A DNA stretch of 64,000 nucleotides, from contig JAHLJT010000631.1 in assembly GCA_031308135.1 (NCBI GenBank), positions 220,079,584-220,143,583 on the forward strand, read 5' to 3'. Under the pieces are notes generated by a model, which searched no databases, was not told the DNA's origin, and worked only from the letters and a program-made list of their open reading frames with translations. Made by a program: the position numbers and the translations under genes. Of this stretch, positions 47,601-59,499 are shown piece after piece. The first letter of the stretch is position 1. Each line of letters starts with the position of its first letter. This stretch comes from Acheta domesticus. Its lineage: Eukaryota > Arthropoda > Insecta > Orthoptera > Gryllidae.

Positions 47601-47721
47601 GCTTTGGGCGGCGATAGATGACAGCTGGCAGGAGTGTGTGGCAATTCCCAATATCTAGCTCAGACTCGAGGAAATAGGAAACTAATATGTGAAAGTCTGT
47701 GCCATTGTGTAGCACCACGAG
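44640..47721 (+). mobile_element. HINE/DINE-1-like copy H5, head-to-head
   Basis: 44640-45240 is in reverse orientation, with the (ACGG)n core at 45101-45124 and the GTATACGTACGTATATGGGA end. 45240-47721 is forward, ending in GTGAAAGT, the hairpin GTGCCATTGTGTAGCAC and CACGAG (a mutated CTRR). About 940 bp at 46026-46965 have no counterpart in H4 or H6 and look like a further insertion of unknown class. Confidence 0.65.
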
Positions 47722-47744
47722 TTTAAAAAATATTGTTTGTCTTA

Positions 47745-48085
47745 TTTCAATTACATCTTCGTGTTATATTTCAAGTTAACCGTTGAAAAGTGTCACTTTA
47801 TGCCGCCTTAAAAATGTTTCTCAACACTTCTCGCTCTCCATGCGACATGACGGTCAATGTCTGGTCTGGCTTTTCAAATAAAAGTGTCCGTGATATGGTT
47901 ACGTGGTCTGGGACGCAAATTGGTACTGAGCAAAATGAGCAGTAGTCGGTGGAGCCCAGACATCTCTCTCCGCCATGATTCCAATCAATCTGCAAAAGTT
48001 TTGCCACACAACAAAATATTTTCTGCCCGCTGAGATTCGAATACAGGGTTTTACAGGATTCATGTTACCCCCATATCACCAGACG
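47745..48085 (-). mobile_element. Second type of tRNA-derived SINE (candidate)
   Basis: The minus strand starts CTGGTGATATGGGGGTAACA (A-box-like), then CCTGTATTCGAATCTCAGCG (B-box-like), then a body that ends near 47745. The A and B boxes are about 35-40 bp apart as in tRNA. It lies directly beside the 3' end of H5. No second copy is in the window. Confidence 0.5.
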
Positions 48086-48926
48086 CAAAGCGTAAGTCAA
48101 CATTTCCGACGCTACAAAAAAGTTGAACCTTTGCATTTTCATTTTTTAAACTATTGTCCTAATAATATTTCTCCTTTATTGATAGCTGGTTTTGAGTAGA
48201 ATGATGTTGCTACTTTACTCGGGCAGAAAACAGTGATCGTAGAGTCGTTCTTGCATCAGATCAGGATTTAGATGTGCACGTCTTTCTCATTGTATTAATA
48301 GTAGAATAACGAATGGTAATAATGATGCTTATTTCATAAAGTATTTTACCCTGATCCCCTACAATAATTCTGCTAATTAAAGGAATAACGAAACATTTCA
48401 GCACAATACGCGCAAATTAGATGAAAAGTAAGTACAGCGAGACGCGTTTCTAAAAGGAAAATGTATAAATTGCAAAAGCACTATAACGCATAACCAAACA
48501 AGTAATTACGCTCTTCACTTTTCAGTAGCTTTGCGCGGTAAGATTTGATTTCTTTAAGGTGCATCAGCAACTTTGCAGTGACATCACAATTTAAAGCCTC
48601 TGATTGAATAACGGAATACCCTCTCCCCTGACAGCCACTAGCCGTCAAGAAGGCAGAAACAATATTTGGGCAGTAGATGAGCTCCAACAGCACATAATTG
48701 TTCTCGCTCGCATTGTTTCTAAATTTGTCATTTTGGAAAATTCTGAGAGTTCGACGAAAATGAGACAAACGCCATTCTTTAACGCTGGGATGCAAACGTG
48801 GGGTCAATCGGACCCTAGCATATGTGTTACTGGTTGTGGCTTCTACACTTTATCTCCAAGATCTGAACCTTCGTGACATCTTTTATTACAGTCTTATTTA
48901 TTATAAAAAATAATACGGTAAATTTC
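48086..48926. other. No gene recognised; one long frame on minus strand
   Basis: A 108-codon frame at 48481-48807 (minus) starts MTPRLHPSVKEWRLSHFRRT and ends in a stop. It has no domain that I recognise and no clear splice sites. It could be a fragment of a retroelement or chance. Confidence 0.25.
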
Positions 48927-49390
48927 AAGGACAGGGTTCGGCTCCTATTGACGCGCACGATTCGGTTCCGAACGAGTCACTCGCGGCGCCGCCACAGTGT
49001 GCCCGGCCACACGGCCACGTGGCCAACGCACTTTGTGTGGAATCGTGACGCTTCGCTACCCGTGTCCAAGTTGAGGACGAGGCTCGGGCCTTCGGACCTC
49101 GCATTAACATAAAACATCCTTGAGTCTGGCCAACGCATTTTATGCAAATACTCACCTTAAATGTTTACGCAAATCCGCGAAAATAAACCATTGTAATTCT
49201 CCATTACAAATTCGCAATATAGTTTACGCAAATCCGCGAAAAATAAACCATTGTAATTCTCCATTACACATTCGCACCACAATGCACAATGCAAGCACAA
49301 AGGCATCTTCCCGTTCTCTGAGTGATCCGTTCTCGTGGTCCGCGCGAGTGAACCGTGCGCCGTTGTTTTAGTGAGCCGAACCCTGTCCTT
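48927..49390. mobile_element. MITE with AAGGACAGGG termini, 464 bp
   Basis: The first 18 bp, AAGGACAGGGTTCGGCTC, recur exactly inverted at 49373-49390, and an imperfect inverted extension (GACGCGCACG / CGGCGCACGG regions) continues inward. The interior is non-coding and includes a 59-bp tandem duplication. A target duplication is not clear, so the superfamily is open. Confidence 0.65.
49163..49280. repeat. Tandem duplication, 59-bp unit
   Basis: The unit starting GTTTACGCAAATCCGCGAAA at 49163 is repeated from 49222 with one inserted A and a few substitutions. It is inside the 464-bp MITE. Confidence 0.85.
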
Positions 49391-49735
49391 AAAATCAGCC
49401 AATAATACTTTTTAACTTTCACTATTTTATTGTGGATTTGAAGTCTTCTTACAAAAAGAAGGCGGTAACAATCGTGGGGATATTCTTACCTTATCCGCCT
49501 ATTTATTCCATAACTGATATGTATTTATTTTTGTAGTTCGTATTTCTTCCCTTTTGTTTGGGGAAATGTAGTATCACTGCAAAACGATTTGTGTATCATG
49601 ATTTTTTGTTAGCATGTGTGCAGTTTTGTACGAATATGTAGATTCTGTACATTTAGGCTTAGTTGCGTTTGAGTTTGATTCTTTCACATCGCATTGTTTG
49701 ATTGGACTTCTGTTACTCTTATCACAGTCTCGACA

Positions 49736-49828
49736 ATGGCGTCGAAACCTCTTAGCGAAGAGGAAATAGAAGATGTCTTGATGAATATGCCTCTATTGCA
49801 AATTAAAATGATGCATTTTAAGGTATAA
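49736..49828 (+). other. Short ORF, possible first exon
   Basis: An ATG in a fair context (GACAATGG) opens 30 codons, MASKPLSEEEIEDVLMNMPL..., with an acidic helix resembling the N-terminus of piggyBac-type transposases. A splice donor-like AAG|GTATAA lies at its end. Nothing matching follows downstream. The rest of 49391-50516 is AT-rich with no gene seen. Confidence 0.25.
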
Positions 49829-50519
49829 TGCATGCGAGTTATTGCTGAGCTAAGTGGTATAAAAAAATGTTTTTTTATTATTATTAGAGTTGGCTAACGT
49901 ACGTACGAATGAAATTTAAATAAATATTTTGCAAAAGAAAGGAATTCCTGCATGAGTAAATAGAAGTCAGTTGGTTGTTATTTATATTTGAAATGTTATT
50001 GTAGCCTATGTATTGTCGACGTTGCCGAGCGTATGTGTATTTATGAAATGTTGCATTGTTGTATTTGTATGGTGTATCGTGATCGGGTAAGGGCTTCACA
50101 AACCGAGAGAATTTCATATTTTGAAAAGAAATAAATTAAAGGAGAACGAAATTTCGAAAGTTCTCCCTTCTCTTACAAAAAGATGTGTCATTATTTTAAT
50201 TAATGGAAACCTGGGTATGCTGTAGTATTACACGTAGTTTACAGGTAATTCCCGTACGGGGCCAGCCACGACCTACGACCAACATAAATTTCTGTAACCA
50301 CGTGACAAATAAATCGTAGGGATTTTGGCAGGGAGTAAGGACTTAGTGTTACAGTGGCACCATAACGTAGGGCCAATTGGTGATATAAATTAGATAAATA
50401 TTATTAGTAACATTACAGTTACAGTGGCTACACATGGGGCCAGCTTAAAGGAAAGATCAATAAATATAGTTGTTACGGTTACTGTCGTATCGCACCGCCC
50501 ATTACGGTTACACTATGGA

Positions 50520-50684
50520 AGCTTATGCAGAAGGTTCCTGTCATCTCAACGGCCAGAATCGTCAGAAAATTCGTAGGAAATCAACGTGAATAATTAGATT
50601 CAAAATTATAACCATAATTTATATTATGATTATGTTAATCTGTACATTTTATGTAATCACCGTAGAGATACGAGATGTAATATG

Positions 50685-50719
<35 letters not shown>

Positions 50720-50720
50720 T
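50520..50720 (+). mobile_element. Dong/R4-like LINE, copy D, 3' end only
   Basis: The last 22 codons of the ORF (50525-50593: MQKVPVISTARIVRKFVGNQ...) match the end of copy B (MQKAVVISTTGITRKFMGVG). A short 3' untranslated part and an (AAT)n tail at 50682-50720 follow. This is an extreme 5' truncation. Confidence 0.75.
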
Positions 50721-50916
50721 TGGCTACAATTGCCGAAATGGAAATACGGAACCCCCTAAAAACGGAAATGTGACATCTTATGTCAAGAATGAAAAAAAAA
50801 AATCTACATAGCAGTGTAACGGACTCTGTATAATTGAAAAAATAGAAGGAACAGAGAAGTGAAATAAAAATAAAAATGAGGAATAAATTGATTAGTCAAG
50901 TCTTTGGAACTCTCAC

Positions 50917-51058
50917 CTTTACACATACATAGGCGAAGTAACCTTCCTTACTGATGTCCTTGCCATAATCCACACAGAACTGGCGTACAGAGAATGGAGA
51001 CCCGGTCACATCAGCTACAAACGTTCCATTCGGAAAAAGTTTGTTGTTTAATTTGTCG
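50917..51058 (-). CDS. Methuselah-like GPCR, ectodomain exon (downstream)
   Basis: The 142-nt exon is bounded by a good acceptor (CTTGTCATTTTCCAG) and donor (AAAG|GTGAGA). It begins with the third base of a codon and ends in phase 0. The 47 codons give FPNGTFVADVTGSPFSVRQF, then CVDYGKDISKEGYF and AYVCVK. This matches the end of the Methuselah extracellular domain, where an NGT glycosylation site is followed by a Y/F-C-x-D and a final Cys just before the first membrane helix. The receptor is a secretin-class cell-surface GPCR. The seven-helix exons would lie at lower coordinates and were not found. Confidence 0.8.
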
Positions 51059-52599
51059 CTGGAAAATGACAAGAAATGATTTAAACGTAAAGTTGGAGAT
51101 TACGCACAAATATAGAAACATAGACATCGATTAAAAGTTTACACTGTCACGATCAGTTTTACTTCTGTGTTTCATCATTACTCGTTCATTAGATCGTATA
51201 TTAAGAAATCGTATAATCGTATGCATTAAGAAAGGTCAAGGAAATAATTGTGCATGCGTTTTATAATTCAGTTAGGAACCTTAAAACGCGTAGTTTGCGT
51301 AAAATATTAAAAACATTGAATGATGATTTACACTTTTTAATTTGCCGTATACATACGTATATACGGAGTAATATAAGTAGAATAAGGAAAGTTATGTAAT
51401 GCTGCGCAAAAAAAATGTGAATTTTCGGCAGAAAAATGTTAATTGCCAGGCCCTGATAATGAAAAAGTGAATAAAACCAATTGCTAAGTCAATAAAAAAA
51501 TATTCCTTAACACTTGGTGTAACCAGAATCCCTGTTTTGGGGGTCCTTGATAGAGAAAAAACAATTGAAAACAAAAATGTCCGTCTGTCTGTCCATCCGT
51601 CTGTGAACACTACTAGCGCTTAAACAATGTAGGATTTTTTCCAAATTGAAGAAACCCTGTCTAGCTGGCCTAAGACGAAGCGCTCCGCTTTTTAAAAACA
51701 TTCATCATTTTTTGGGGGTACTTTACAATAAGCCCCCCGGACATTTTCAAAAAGTTTCTCAAAAATGGCTTCAAATTTTTTCTTTAAATTTCTTGTGAGT
51801 AAAGTGAGAATAGGATAAAATACGCTTATTAAGGTGGCATACTTTATATTTTCACAGTTAACTCTTAAATTTTTGAAAATTGCAAAAATTTAAATTTCTT
51901 TCGGCATTTTCATCCAACTGCAAAATTGAAGATAAGGAATTTTCCTTCAAATGAAATTTGCTCTCCAGAGTGAGTTCTTTATGAAGGTTATGTACAGTTT
52001 TTTGAAAATTGTAGTAGTTTTCTTGCAATGTTGAGTGCAATATGTGAAATTTTAAAAATTACAAAAAGAAGATTTTCTCAAAAACCGGCTCCAATTTTTT
52101 CTATAAACTTTTCTTAAGGATAGTGCCTAATGTATTCTATGAGATAACATAAACGCCATATTGCTATACTCTTTCGTTTTTTCGAGAAGTACAATAATGT
52201 AATTTTTTTACTTGTCTCTCACGTCGCACGGTGGTCTGAACAGGGTCGAAACGCGCGCATAAGCACCAAATTTTAATTTTGAAAAGGGATTATTTCTTGA
52301 TAAATAACAATTCTACATAGTTCAAATTAATAGAAACCAAAAAAATAATAAGTTGTATCAATGCTTACAGCCATACAACACTCAAATCCAAGCCTTTCAG
52401 CCGAGGAAAAATTCAGCCACTCAAGCAGTGAAAATATACTTCTCTTTTATTGTTTGTAACTTTTTCCCTAATCAACTTTTCAACTTCCAGGAATTGCATG
52501 CGCTTTTGTATACCATTCTATATATATTAAAGCTTTTGCAGTGACAAGTATTTTATATTTTTAATTTAATTAAGCCTTACGTCATTAAGGCGTGCAAAC

Positions 52600-53640
52600 A
52601 CCTCTTGTTCTTTTAACTAAGTAAACATTCACAGGCAATTACAAAAAAACACCAAAAACACATCCCTGAAATTTATATATGTTATTAAGTAAACATCATT
52701 GAACATTTTTAGTTGAAATCAACTGGCCCGGTCTGCCCCTTTCAAAATGATGTTTAAAGTTTACGCTTTTGGTGCTCGGAAGACCATTATTACCTCCGGA
52801 CATAATATCGAGAACGTTAACTTCTTGAAAATTTTTAATCTTCTCAAACTTTCGGATTTACATTGATTGTATAACATTTTCAATTTATAATCAAACATAT
52901 TCACTCTTTCAATTTGCCAAATTTCATTGTTTTTCAATAAATTTAAACATATGAAATTGAGGTCTACAGAACTGAAAGATGAAATAAGTGAAATTTGACG
53001 GGCAATAATATTAAAACCTCTAAAAACATCTCGTTGAAATTAATGCATGTTATTAAGTAAAGATTTGTAAGTACTTTTTAGTTATTAACAACTACCTTGG
53101 CAAACCTCATTCAAAAATCTATTTAAAGTTTACATGACGAGCTTGACAAAATCGTGATTTTCATTAAGTGAACTTTGAAGGGAAATTACACAAAAACAAG
53201 TAAAAACACTTCCACGAAATTAATAACTATTATTAAATGGACATTTGTTAATTGTTTTTTCCGTTAACAATAGCCGCCTAGGCTGATCCCTTTTAAAATG
53301 GCGACTGTTTAAAGTTTACATGACGAGGTTTGAAAGAAAGCGCCCTTATCCAAAAGTAAGTGATTTTTGACGAGCAATTACACGAAAACAAATAAATACA
53401 CTTCCATGAAATTAATAAATGTTATTAAGTGAACATTTGGCAACATTTTTTCGTTAACAACAATCAACCTTAGCCTTCCTTTTGACAATGGCGAAAGTTT
53501 AAACTTTAGATGACAAGCTTTGAAGAAAGTGCCATTTCAATAATATTAACTAAGTGATCATTAACGCGCAATTATAAAACAACATAGAAACATATCTCCG
53601 TGAAATAAATATTTGATAATACGTAAACAATAGAAAATGC
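52600..53640. repeat. Satellite-like array, about 185-bp unit
   Basis: The phrase GTTATTAAGTGAACATTTG or a variant recurs at about 52681, 53050, 53235, 53421 and (weaker) 53605, preceded each time by AAACACTTCCATGAAATTAA-like sequence and followed by AAAGTTTACATGACGAG-like sequence. The spacing is near 185 bp or twice that, giving five or six decayed units. Confidence 0.65.
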
Positions 53641-53767
53641 TTATAATGACATTTCCTTTACTTCTGGAGAAATAAATGAAGCTTTTATTCATCTTCAATA
53701 ATGTCAGATAAAGACCAGTTTTTTTTGTCATAAATACATAAACAGTATCAATTAAGTGAAATATAAT

Positions 53768-54175
53768 TTCCTCTCTCCTCTCTTTCTTTCCTCACTCTCC
53801 TTTCCCCTCTCTTTTTTATCCTCTCTCCCTCCCCCTCTGTATTTTTCCTTTTCTCTCATTTTTCCCACTCTTTATCTCTCTTTTCCATCTTCTCTCTTTT
53901 TCCATCTGTGTCTCTTTTCCCTCTCTGTGTCCCTGTTCTCCCTCTACGTCTCTTCTTCCCCTCTGTGTCTCTTTTCCCCCACTCTCTGACTTTTCCCCGC
54001 AGTTTTCCCTCTCTATCTATTCCACCTCGCTATTTCCCCCTCTCTATTTCCTTCTTCTATTTTCCCTCTCTATTTTTACTTTCTCTTTCCCTCTATTTTC
54101 CCTTCTATATTTTTTCCTCTTTCCCTCAATTTTCCCTCTCTCATTGTCTCTTTCTCTTTTTCCCTCTCCTCTCAT
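53768..54175. repeat. CT-rich low-complexity tract
   Basis: About 400 bp of CTCTCTTTTCCCTCT-type sequence with almost no purines on the plus strand. It gives long Ser/Phe/Leu/Pro frames that are composition artefacts. Confidence 0.85.
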
Positions 54176-54356
54176 CAACTTGCGCCGCCTGCTTAGGGCC
54201 TTATATTTTACGATATAGATTCGCACTGTGTAGCGGGCTACGTTTACTGAATATCTAGTTTTCTATTCTTCAGCGCCATGTAGTGCAATTTTTTTCGATA
54301 TTTTATTAGTTATTATATAAACAGAGATAATTAAAATTGGTTTAGTCTCTCTCTCC

Positions 54357-54391
<35 letters not shown>

Positions 54392-55734
54392 TGTGACGGT
54401 ACTTTCGCCAACATAATCCGTATTATTTTGATGGGACCTGTAAAGGCGCAGGGGTCTTGGCAGGGAGGAGCCGTGATTCGGGATCACATGTGATATGAAT
54501 TTCAGCGACACCTTTCTGATAACAAATTTGGATTTATTCCAATCAACAAAATTCCCAAATCCAGCAAACACAAATGCACAAGAAATCAAAACATTTATCG
54601 TCTCAGGTATCATTAATAACTTACTCAACTGAAATTTATTAGGCCTTTGCGAATGGGATCCCTCGCTTACTAAATGCAAAACCATTTACTGCTCAATGAA
54701 CACACACAACGTCACCATTTTCTCCATCCAAAATGCTTGAATTTATTTTAGAAAATCAGTTTTCCTTTTTTCTTGACTGAAAATATTACGTGAGAAAACA
54801 ATTTTGATTTAAATTTGAATTTCTTTCTTTAGTCCTCGACTTGGAACATGGAAAATATTACTGGTCATTTCCCTCCCCGGTTGTAGTGATTAGTTCTCAT
54901 TAACTAACATGTCCTCTCGTATTTCCACTTTTCACTTTCCCCAGAATGAAGCCTTTGATACTTAACGTGCGCCGTCTCCTCGCGCCATCCGACGGGGTCT
55001 GCTGCGAAGGTCGCGCACACTCGCGCTACCGCCACCTCGAAAGCCCAGCCGCTATGCGCCGCCAAGGGCGAATTCCAGCCCGTCACGAGCCCTCTCGCGT
55101 CGCCTCCACAGCACGTTCTACCAGGTTCCTCCGTCTTCGTTGCTTCTTGTCCGGTCCTCGAGTTTTAATACTGTCCGTGCGTTCGTGTACTCGAGCGCGG
55201 CCGTCGACACGAGTCAGTTGCTTCACTACAGTTCTGTGTTCGCACTATCTGCCGGGTAAATAATTACTTGATTCACTTTTCTAACTCACTTTTCAAAAAA
55301 CTCGACTTGGTTCAACCTAGCCATTCAATCACAGTACATCTCCTATTACTGCGTCACGAAATATCGCCTCATTAGCTAGCGAATTACTGCCGCTATTACG
55401 AACGCCTTCACTTTCTACAATTCAATAGTCTTTCCACGAATCTAGCATGTGTCCGTTTTTTTGATACCGCCGCTCAGACACCGAATAGGCACGACCGATC
55501 AGTATCGCTGCTCAGACCAGAAGAGTGAAATTCCTTTTCGGTTAGCCGCACTTCCCCTCTTTTCCCATCACTATGTGACGTGAGTGGGGGTTTCTCTCTT
55601 ATCAGCTTGGCCGGTACCCCTTGTGGTCAGTAAGCGCTTCTCTGAACGCGCCCAGCTTTGCGCGGTCATTTAAATCATATTTCTTCCTTTCGTTTCTTCC
55701 TTGGCTCTTTCCCTCACCATCATCCACTTATCAC

Positions 55735-55810
<76 letters not shown>

Positions 55811-57328
55811 TATGGTCAAAAGACCATTGATTCACGAGCACGGGAAATTCAAGGTTGTCGCGTGCAGGAGGAGTCGATCGCCGCGGAAGGGTCGGTTGGC
55901 TCGGCGAACGAACTCGCCGCGAAGGGCGACCGAGCGAAAGGGGAGAAGAGTCGAATTAGCGGGCAGTCGCAGGAGAGGAGCGGTTAGACAATGGCGGTCT
56001 GAGCATTGCGTACGAGTGGGATCGCAGTAATCCAAGGTAATCGAGCGACATAAGGTAGTGAAAGCAACTAGTGTCATGAGAATATGTTACGAGAACACCA
56101 ATTGTGATATTGAACTGTAAAGGTGATTGTAATTGTGCGGTTTTCTAGAAAAAGGACAGTGTGCTGTGTGGACACGTGCCTAGTGTGGTGAAGGCGGCGT
56201 GATGGGACGAAATTGAAACTGAGGAATTTCATGAATGGCGTTTTTGGGAAGTAATGTGAGGTGATGATAAGCAGAACGTGTAAGGACGTTAATTATTGAA
56301 TCGCAACATGGTGAATGCGCGATCGCATATTACTGAAAGCGACAGTTCAATGCATTGGCATATACGCGCGGTGGCGAGCACGAGGTATGTACTCGACGCC
56401 ACTACGCAATAAAAGCGACAATTTTAGAGAAATTAGAGAAAAAGCAAGTGCAAAGAACAATAAAGTGATGTACTGTGTCCAATGCTCTGATAGAAGGTGG
56501 AAAATATAAGAGACATTGTGGATGAATGACGGGAAGCATGGAAGCAGAAGATAGGAGGCATGAATGATTGATGCGTCAACAATCGCCGGTGAAATGTGTT
56601 GTGTGCGGAGTACACTGTGTTTGGGAATGGTGGCATGCGGTCGAGGCACCAGACAGCGAGCTCTCGGCAGTCAAGGTCAACGGACGGCCGCGAGCGTCGC
56701 GTTTCGCACCCCGGCTGGCGACAGCATGGGACCAGCGCTGTGGCACTCGAATGATTGGTATTGTAAGATAATTCACAAATAGATTCTTTTATTCAGTTTA
56801 ATAGGAATATAATCCGTGGAATGTAGATGACGGGTGGGCGGAGTAGCCGTCGAAGTATCGAATGCGAGTGGGACAATAATGTAATTAGCAGGCGCTCAGA
56901 GTAGAGGGGGGATGGTAGATATTTCAGCAGTATTGTCATGTATCCTGTATTAAAGCACGCATTGTCATTGTGCTAATTCATGTAAAATGTGTTGGTGAGT
57001 GGTAAGACAGAGAGCTCCCATTTGATTCAGAAATAAAATGAAGGTAAATAAATGAATAGAAACAGAATTGTCATGAAAAATAGATGTGTTCATTTGAATG
57101 TAATTCCTAATAATCAAGCGTTCAGTAGTCAATGTTGACTTCAAGTCCATTTGTTTATAACGATCAATATTTTCTTTTTGTAATAAGCCATTGTTTTTGT
57201 TTTAATAATCAATCCAATGTCAGATACTTATATCAAGGTATCCCCCTGAAATGATATCCCTGGCCCCAAAATAAATAAAAATTATGATATGCGCGACCAC
57301 AATTACTGAAAAGGTAAGTACCGTTACA
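54392..57328. mobile_element. Insertion with TGT(G/A)ACGGTACTT ends inside the Transib
   Basis: The left end reads TGTGACGGTACTT and the right end in reverse complement TGTAACGGTACTT. The flanks are ATAT on both sides, though these lie in TA-rich sequence so the duplication is weak evidence. TG...CA ends fit an LTR-type element, yet I found no gag or pol motif, no primer site and no direct LTR pair in the 2.94 kb. The middle is GC-rich (54940-55260, 55800-56000) and includes a (TA)n(GA)n run at 55738-55806. Confidence 0.4.
55738..55806. repeat. (TA)n(GA)n microsatellite
   Basis: A TA run of about 40 bp passes directly into a GA run of about 30 bp. A separate TA run lies at 54355-54391. Confidence 0.9.
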
Positions 57329-58350
57329 ATATATATATGTCGGGGTCGAAACGCGCGTTCGGGTCGTTCAGACCACCGTGCGTCGTTAATATCATTAGCG
57401 GCGATTTCTTTACATGATTATATTTATGAGTACATTTGCTTTAAATAATGTCATATAAAGTATCTCGCAAACTAAACCGTTTTCTGTGAGAACTAGCTCA
57501 AAATTCCGCATTTTCAGAAACGCTCAAATTTCAATTTCTCAAAAACGGCTGCAATTGCTTTTTAAACATATTTAGAATGCATAGTACTAATTGAACTGTT
57601 TAATATGACGTAAAGTTCATTTTGGGTTATTTTTTGGTTTTTTCAAAAATTACACAAATGTAATTCTTTAAAGTTTTTTAAAATCTTTAATATGCACATT
57701 AGCAGCAATTTATAAACATTATTATATTTGTGAGTGTATATGCTTCAAATGATTTTAATGAAGAATTTTGAAAACTCAAATCTTTTCTGTGGAAAAGAGC
57801 TTCAAATTTCGCATTTTTAGTAGGACTTTAACGCCATTTTCTTAAAAATGGCTACAAATTTTAAAAGAAAATTGCCATTTAGGACGTGGATTTTGTTTTA
57901 TAATATTCTTAAATTAATTATTCGTTCTACCATTAGAAAACGGAAAAATTAAGAAAATGTCAACAAAATGTAGTTTTGGGCGACCTAAATCAAAGAAAAT
58001 AGAAAACGAATACGGGAAAGTCTGTGCTATTCTTTAGCACTACTAATTTACGTTTTCTATCACTATACAAACATCTGAAAATTAAGAGAACTTTAAATTG
58101 TAATGATAATATTTAGAGACATTGCGTTACATAATATCCTTCTCCATTCGATTTAAATTTTTAAAGCAGAAAATTTCAGAGTTGATCACGAAAGCAATAT
58201 GAGAAACAAAATATTTTTTTAAATATTTTCTATGAAGAATGTTGGAATTACAGATAAGTCATTAGACTAACAGTTTTTGCATCAGAGAAATAATAGGTTC
58301 TATGTTAATTTACAATGTTGCAAATCATACATCAAAAAAAAAGTATGTAC

Positions 58351-58721
58351 CTCATTTCAATCATGACCTTCATCCGACCTGACGGGCAAGTAGCAGGAAA
58401 CGGTCCTCGTAGACGGGCGTATGTCACGTTCATCTGCCGACGCTCAGAACCAGAGGTGAGGGTTGTGAACGGTGCCTTCCACGTGAAGTTTTTGGGAAGT
58501 TTATCCTTGCAGTGTGCTTGTTGCTTCGTAGTGATAGCTTCTGAAATAGTCAGCATTCGCTTGATATCGCTGCACTTGCGAACGCACACCACGTATTTGC
58601 ACGGACAAGCCAGGAAAACGAGGGGAAACTTGTTTTGCAGCGTGGTCTTGTCCATGCAGTAGTCCTTCGGTGGGAGCGCCAATTTCTGGGTTCGCCCACC
58701 AGTCGCACTGTCCAGCTGCAT
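58351..58721 (-). CDS. Methuselah-like GPCR, ectodomain exon (upstream)
   Basis: The acceptor GTTGCTCTCCGCAG precedes 58721 and the donor ATGAG|GTACAT follows 58351, leaving 123 codons plus two bases. Spliced to 51058, AG plus C gives Ser and the frame continues. The peptide contains PPKDYCMDK, the Cys-rich ACPCKYVVCVRKCS (equivalent to the CxC...CVRxC motif of Methuselah ectodomains), HCKDKLPKNFTWK, NVTYARL and FPATCPSGRM. Two N-glycosylation sequons are present. The signal peptide exon must lie upstream, beyond 58721. The open frame continues about 80 codons past the acceptor, but that part is taken as intron. Confidence 0.8.
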
Positions 58722-59499
58722 CTGCGGAGAGCAACTACAATGAATGTCAGTGTCAGCTAACCCTACGCAAACTACTCCACCTCCAAGTAAACGTTTTTCG
58801 AAAACCCTTTTAGATGAAAACTGTTGAGAAAAAATATTTGACACTCTCACTTTCCTCCCCTTGACTATTCCATTAACACGCTCTTGCTCAAGAATACAAA
58901 CTTGAACTTCGTCGTCTCTGGGAAAACGCTTATCGATGCTCCGAAGTGAGTGAATTAACAAGTGTAAGTGATTTTATTGTCAGAAATTCCATTTGGTGGT
59001 CGAAAGTATGGGAAGCTCTACAATGAAAGCAGTTGATGGGCAGGTTCATAAAGTAAATGTTGTTATTCCCTTTGTCCAACTTTTCTACACTCTATTACCC
59101 ACGGGCCTCCTCTGAATTTTAAATTTTCATATTTCTAAACATGTAGGAGTGCTTGAATTATAAATGTCTCATTTATAATTTCCTTGTACCTTCGACTTTA
59201 TTGGTGAAGGTGTGAACCTGCAGGGTCAAATGGACGTTAGAAATCCACTTCTTTTTTACGTTTTCCAACACTTGCCCTCTGTTCAATTAATGCACAGGAT
59301 TAGTCAAACATCCTTTTCGCTGAGACCTTGGCAATACGTCAATTCCGAACTGAGTGCGTTTCGAAGAGTAGAGTAGCCAGTAACGCTGGCTTTGGAGTAG
59401 CTAGAGAGTCCACGATGTCATATACTCTTATTTGAAGGGGCGTTGTTTTTTAATACCTGCGACATTCTTGTAGGTCAGAAGCTAGCAATAAATACCACT
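58722..59499. other. Upstream intron or flank of the receptor exon
   Basis: No further exon of the receptor was recognised here on the minus strand. The sequence is AT-rich and has no repeat seen elsewhere in the window. Confidence 0.35.

Larger units (their letters stand above)
52227..57380. mobile_element. Transib-type DNA transposon, non-autonomous, 5154 bp
   Basis: The ends are perfect inverted repeats of CACGGTGGTCTGAAC, flanked by CGTCG on both sides (52222-52226, 57381-57385). The undisturbed HINE copies H2 and H5 have one CACGTCGT at this point, so the 5-bp duplication is real. Transib elements, relatives of the RAG1 recombinase, are known for 5-bp GC-rich CGNCG-type duplications and CAC-starting ends like the RSS heptamer. 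No transposase motif was found inside. The interior holds a satellite-like array, a CT-rich tract and another insertion. Confidence 0.72.
51335..58046 (+). mobile_element. HINE/DINE-1-like copy H6, split by a Transib-like element
   Basis: The 5' part (51335-52226) has the GCCGTATACATACGTATATA end, the (GTCY)n core (51578-51602) and the family's arm. The 3' part (57386-58046) resumes at TTAATATCATTAGCGGCGAT and ends ATACGGGAAAGTC, a perfect 6-bp-stem hairpin GTGCTATTCTTTAGCAC, then TACTAA before a host T. The whole lies in the intron of the Methuselah-like gene, in the opposite orientation. Confidence 0.75.

Noticed and set aside
47798..48007. Minus-strand frame with an acceptor-like TTTTGCAG and a Cys-rich peptide, at first taken as an exon
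   Set aside because: It lies in the body of a tRNA-derived SINE whose A- and B-box-like head is at 48015-48085.
53756..54258. Two long plus-strand frames rich in Ser, Phe, Leu and Pro
   Set aside because: Produced by the CT-rich low-complexity tract; no natural protein composition or start context.
55621..55987. Frames with Tyr-Ile and Arg-Glu runs
   Set aside because: They read through the (TA)n(GA)n microsatellite.
58722..58961. Upstream extension of the receptor exon frame to an ATG at 58961
   Set aside because: A strong splice acceptor at 58722 and lack of a signal peptide or family match in the extension make it intronic read-through.
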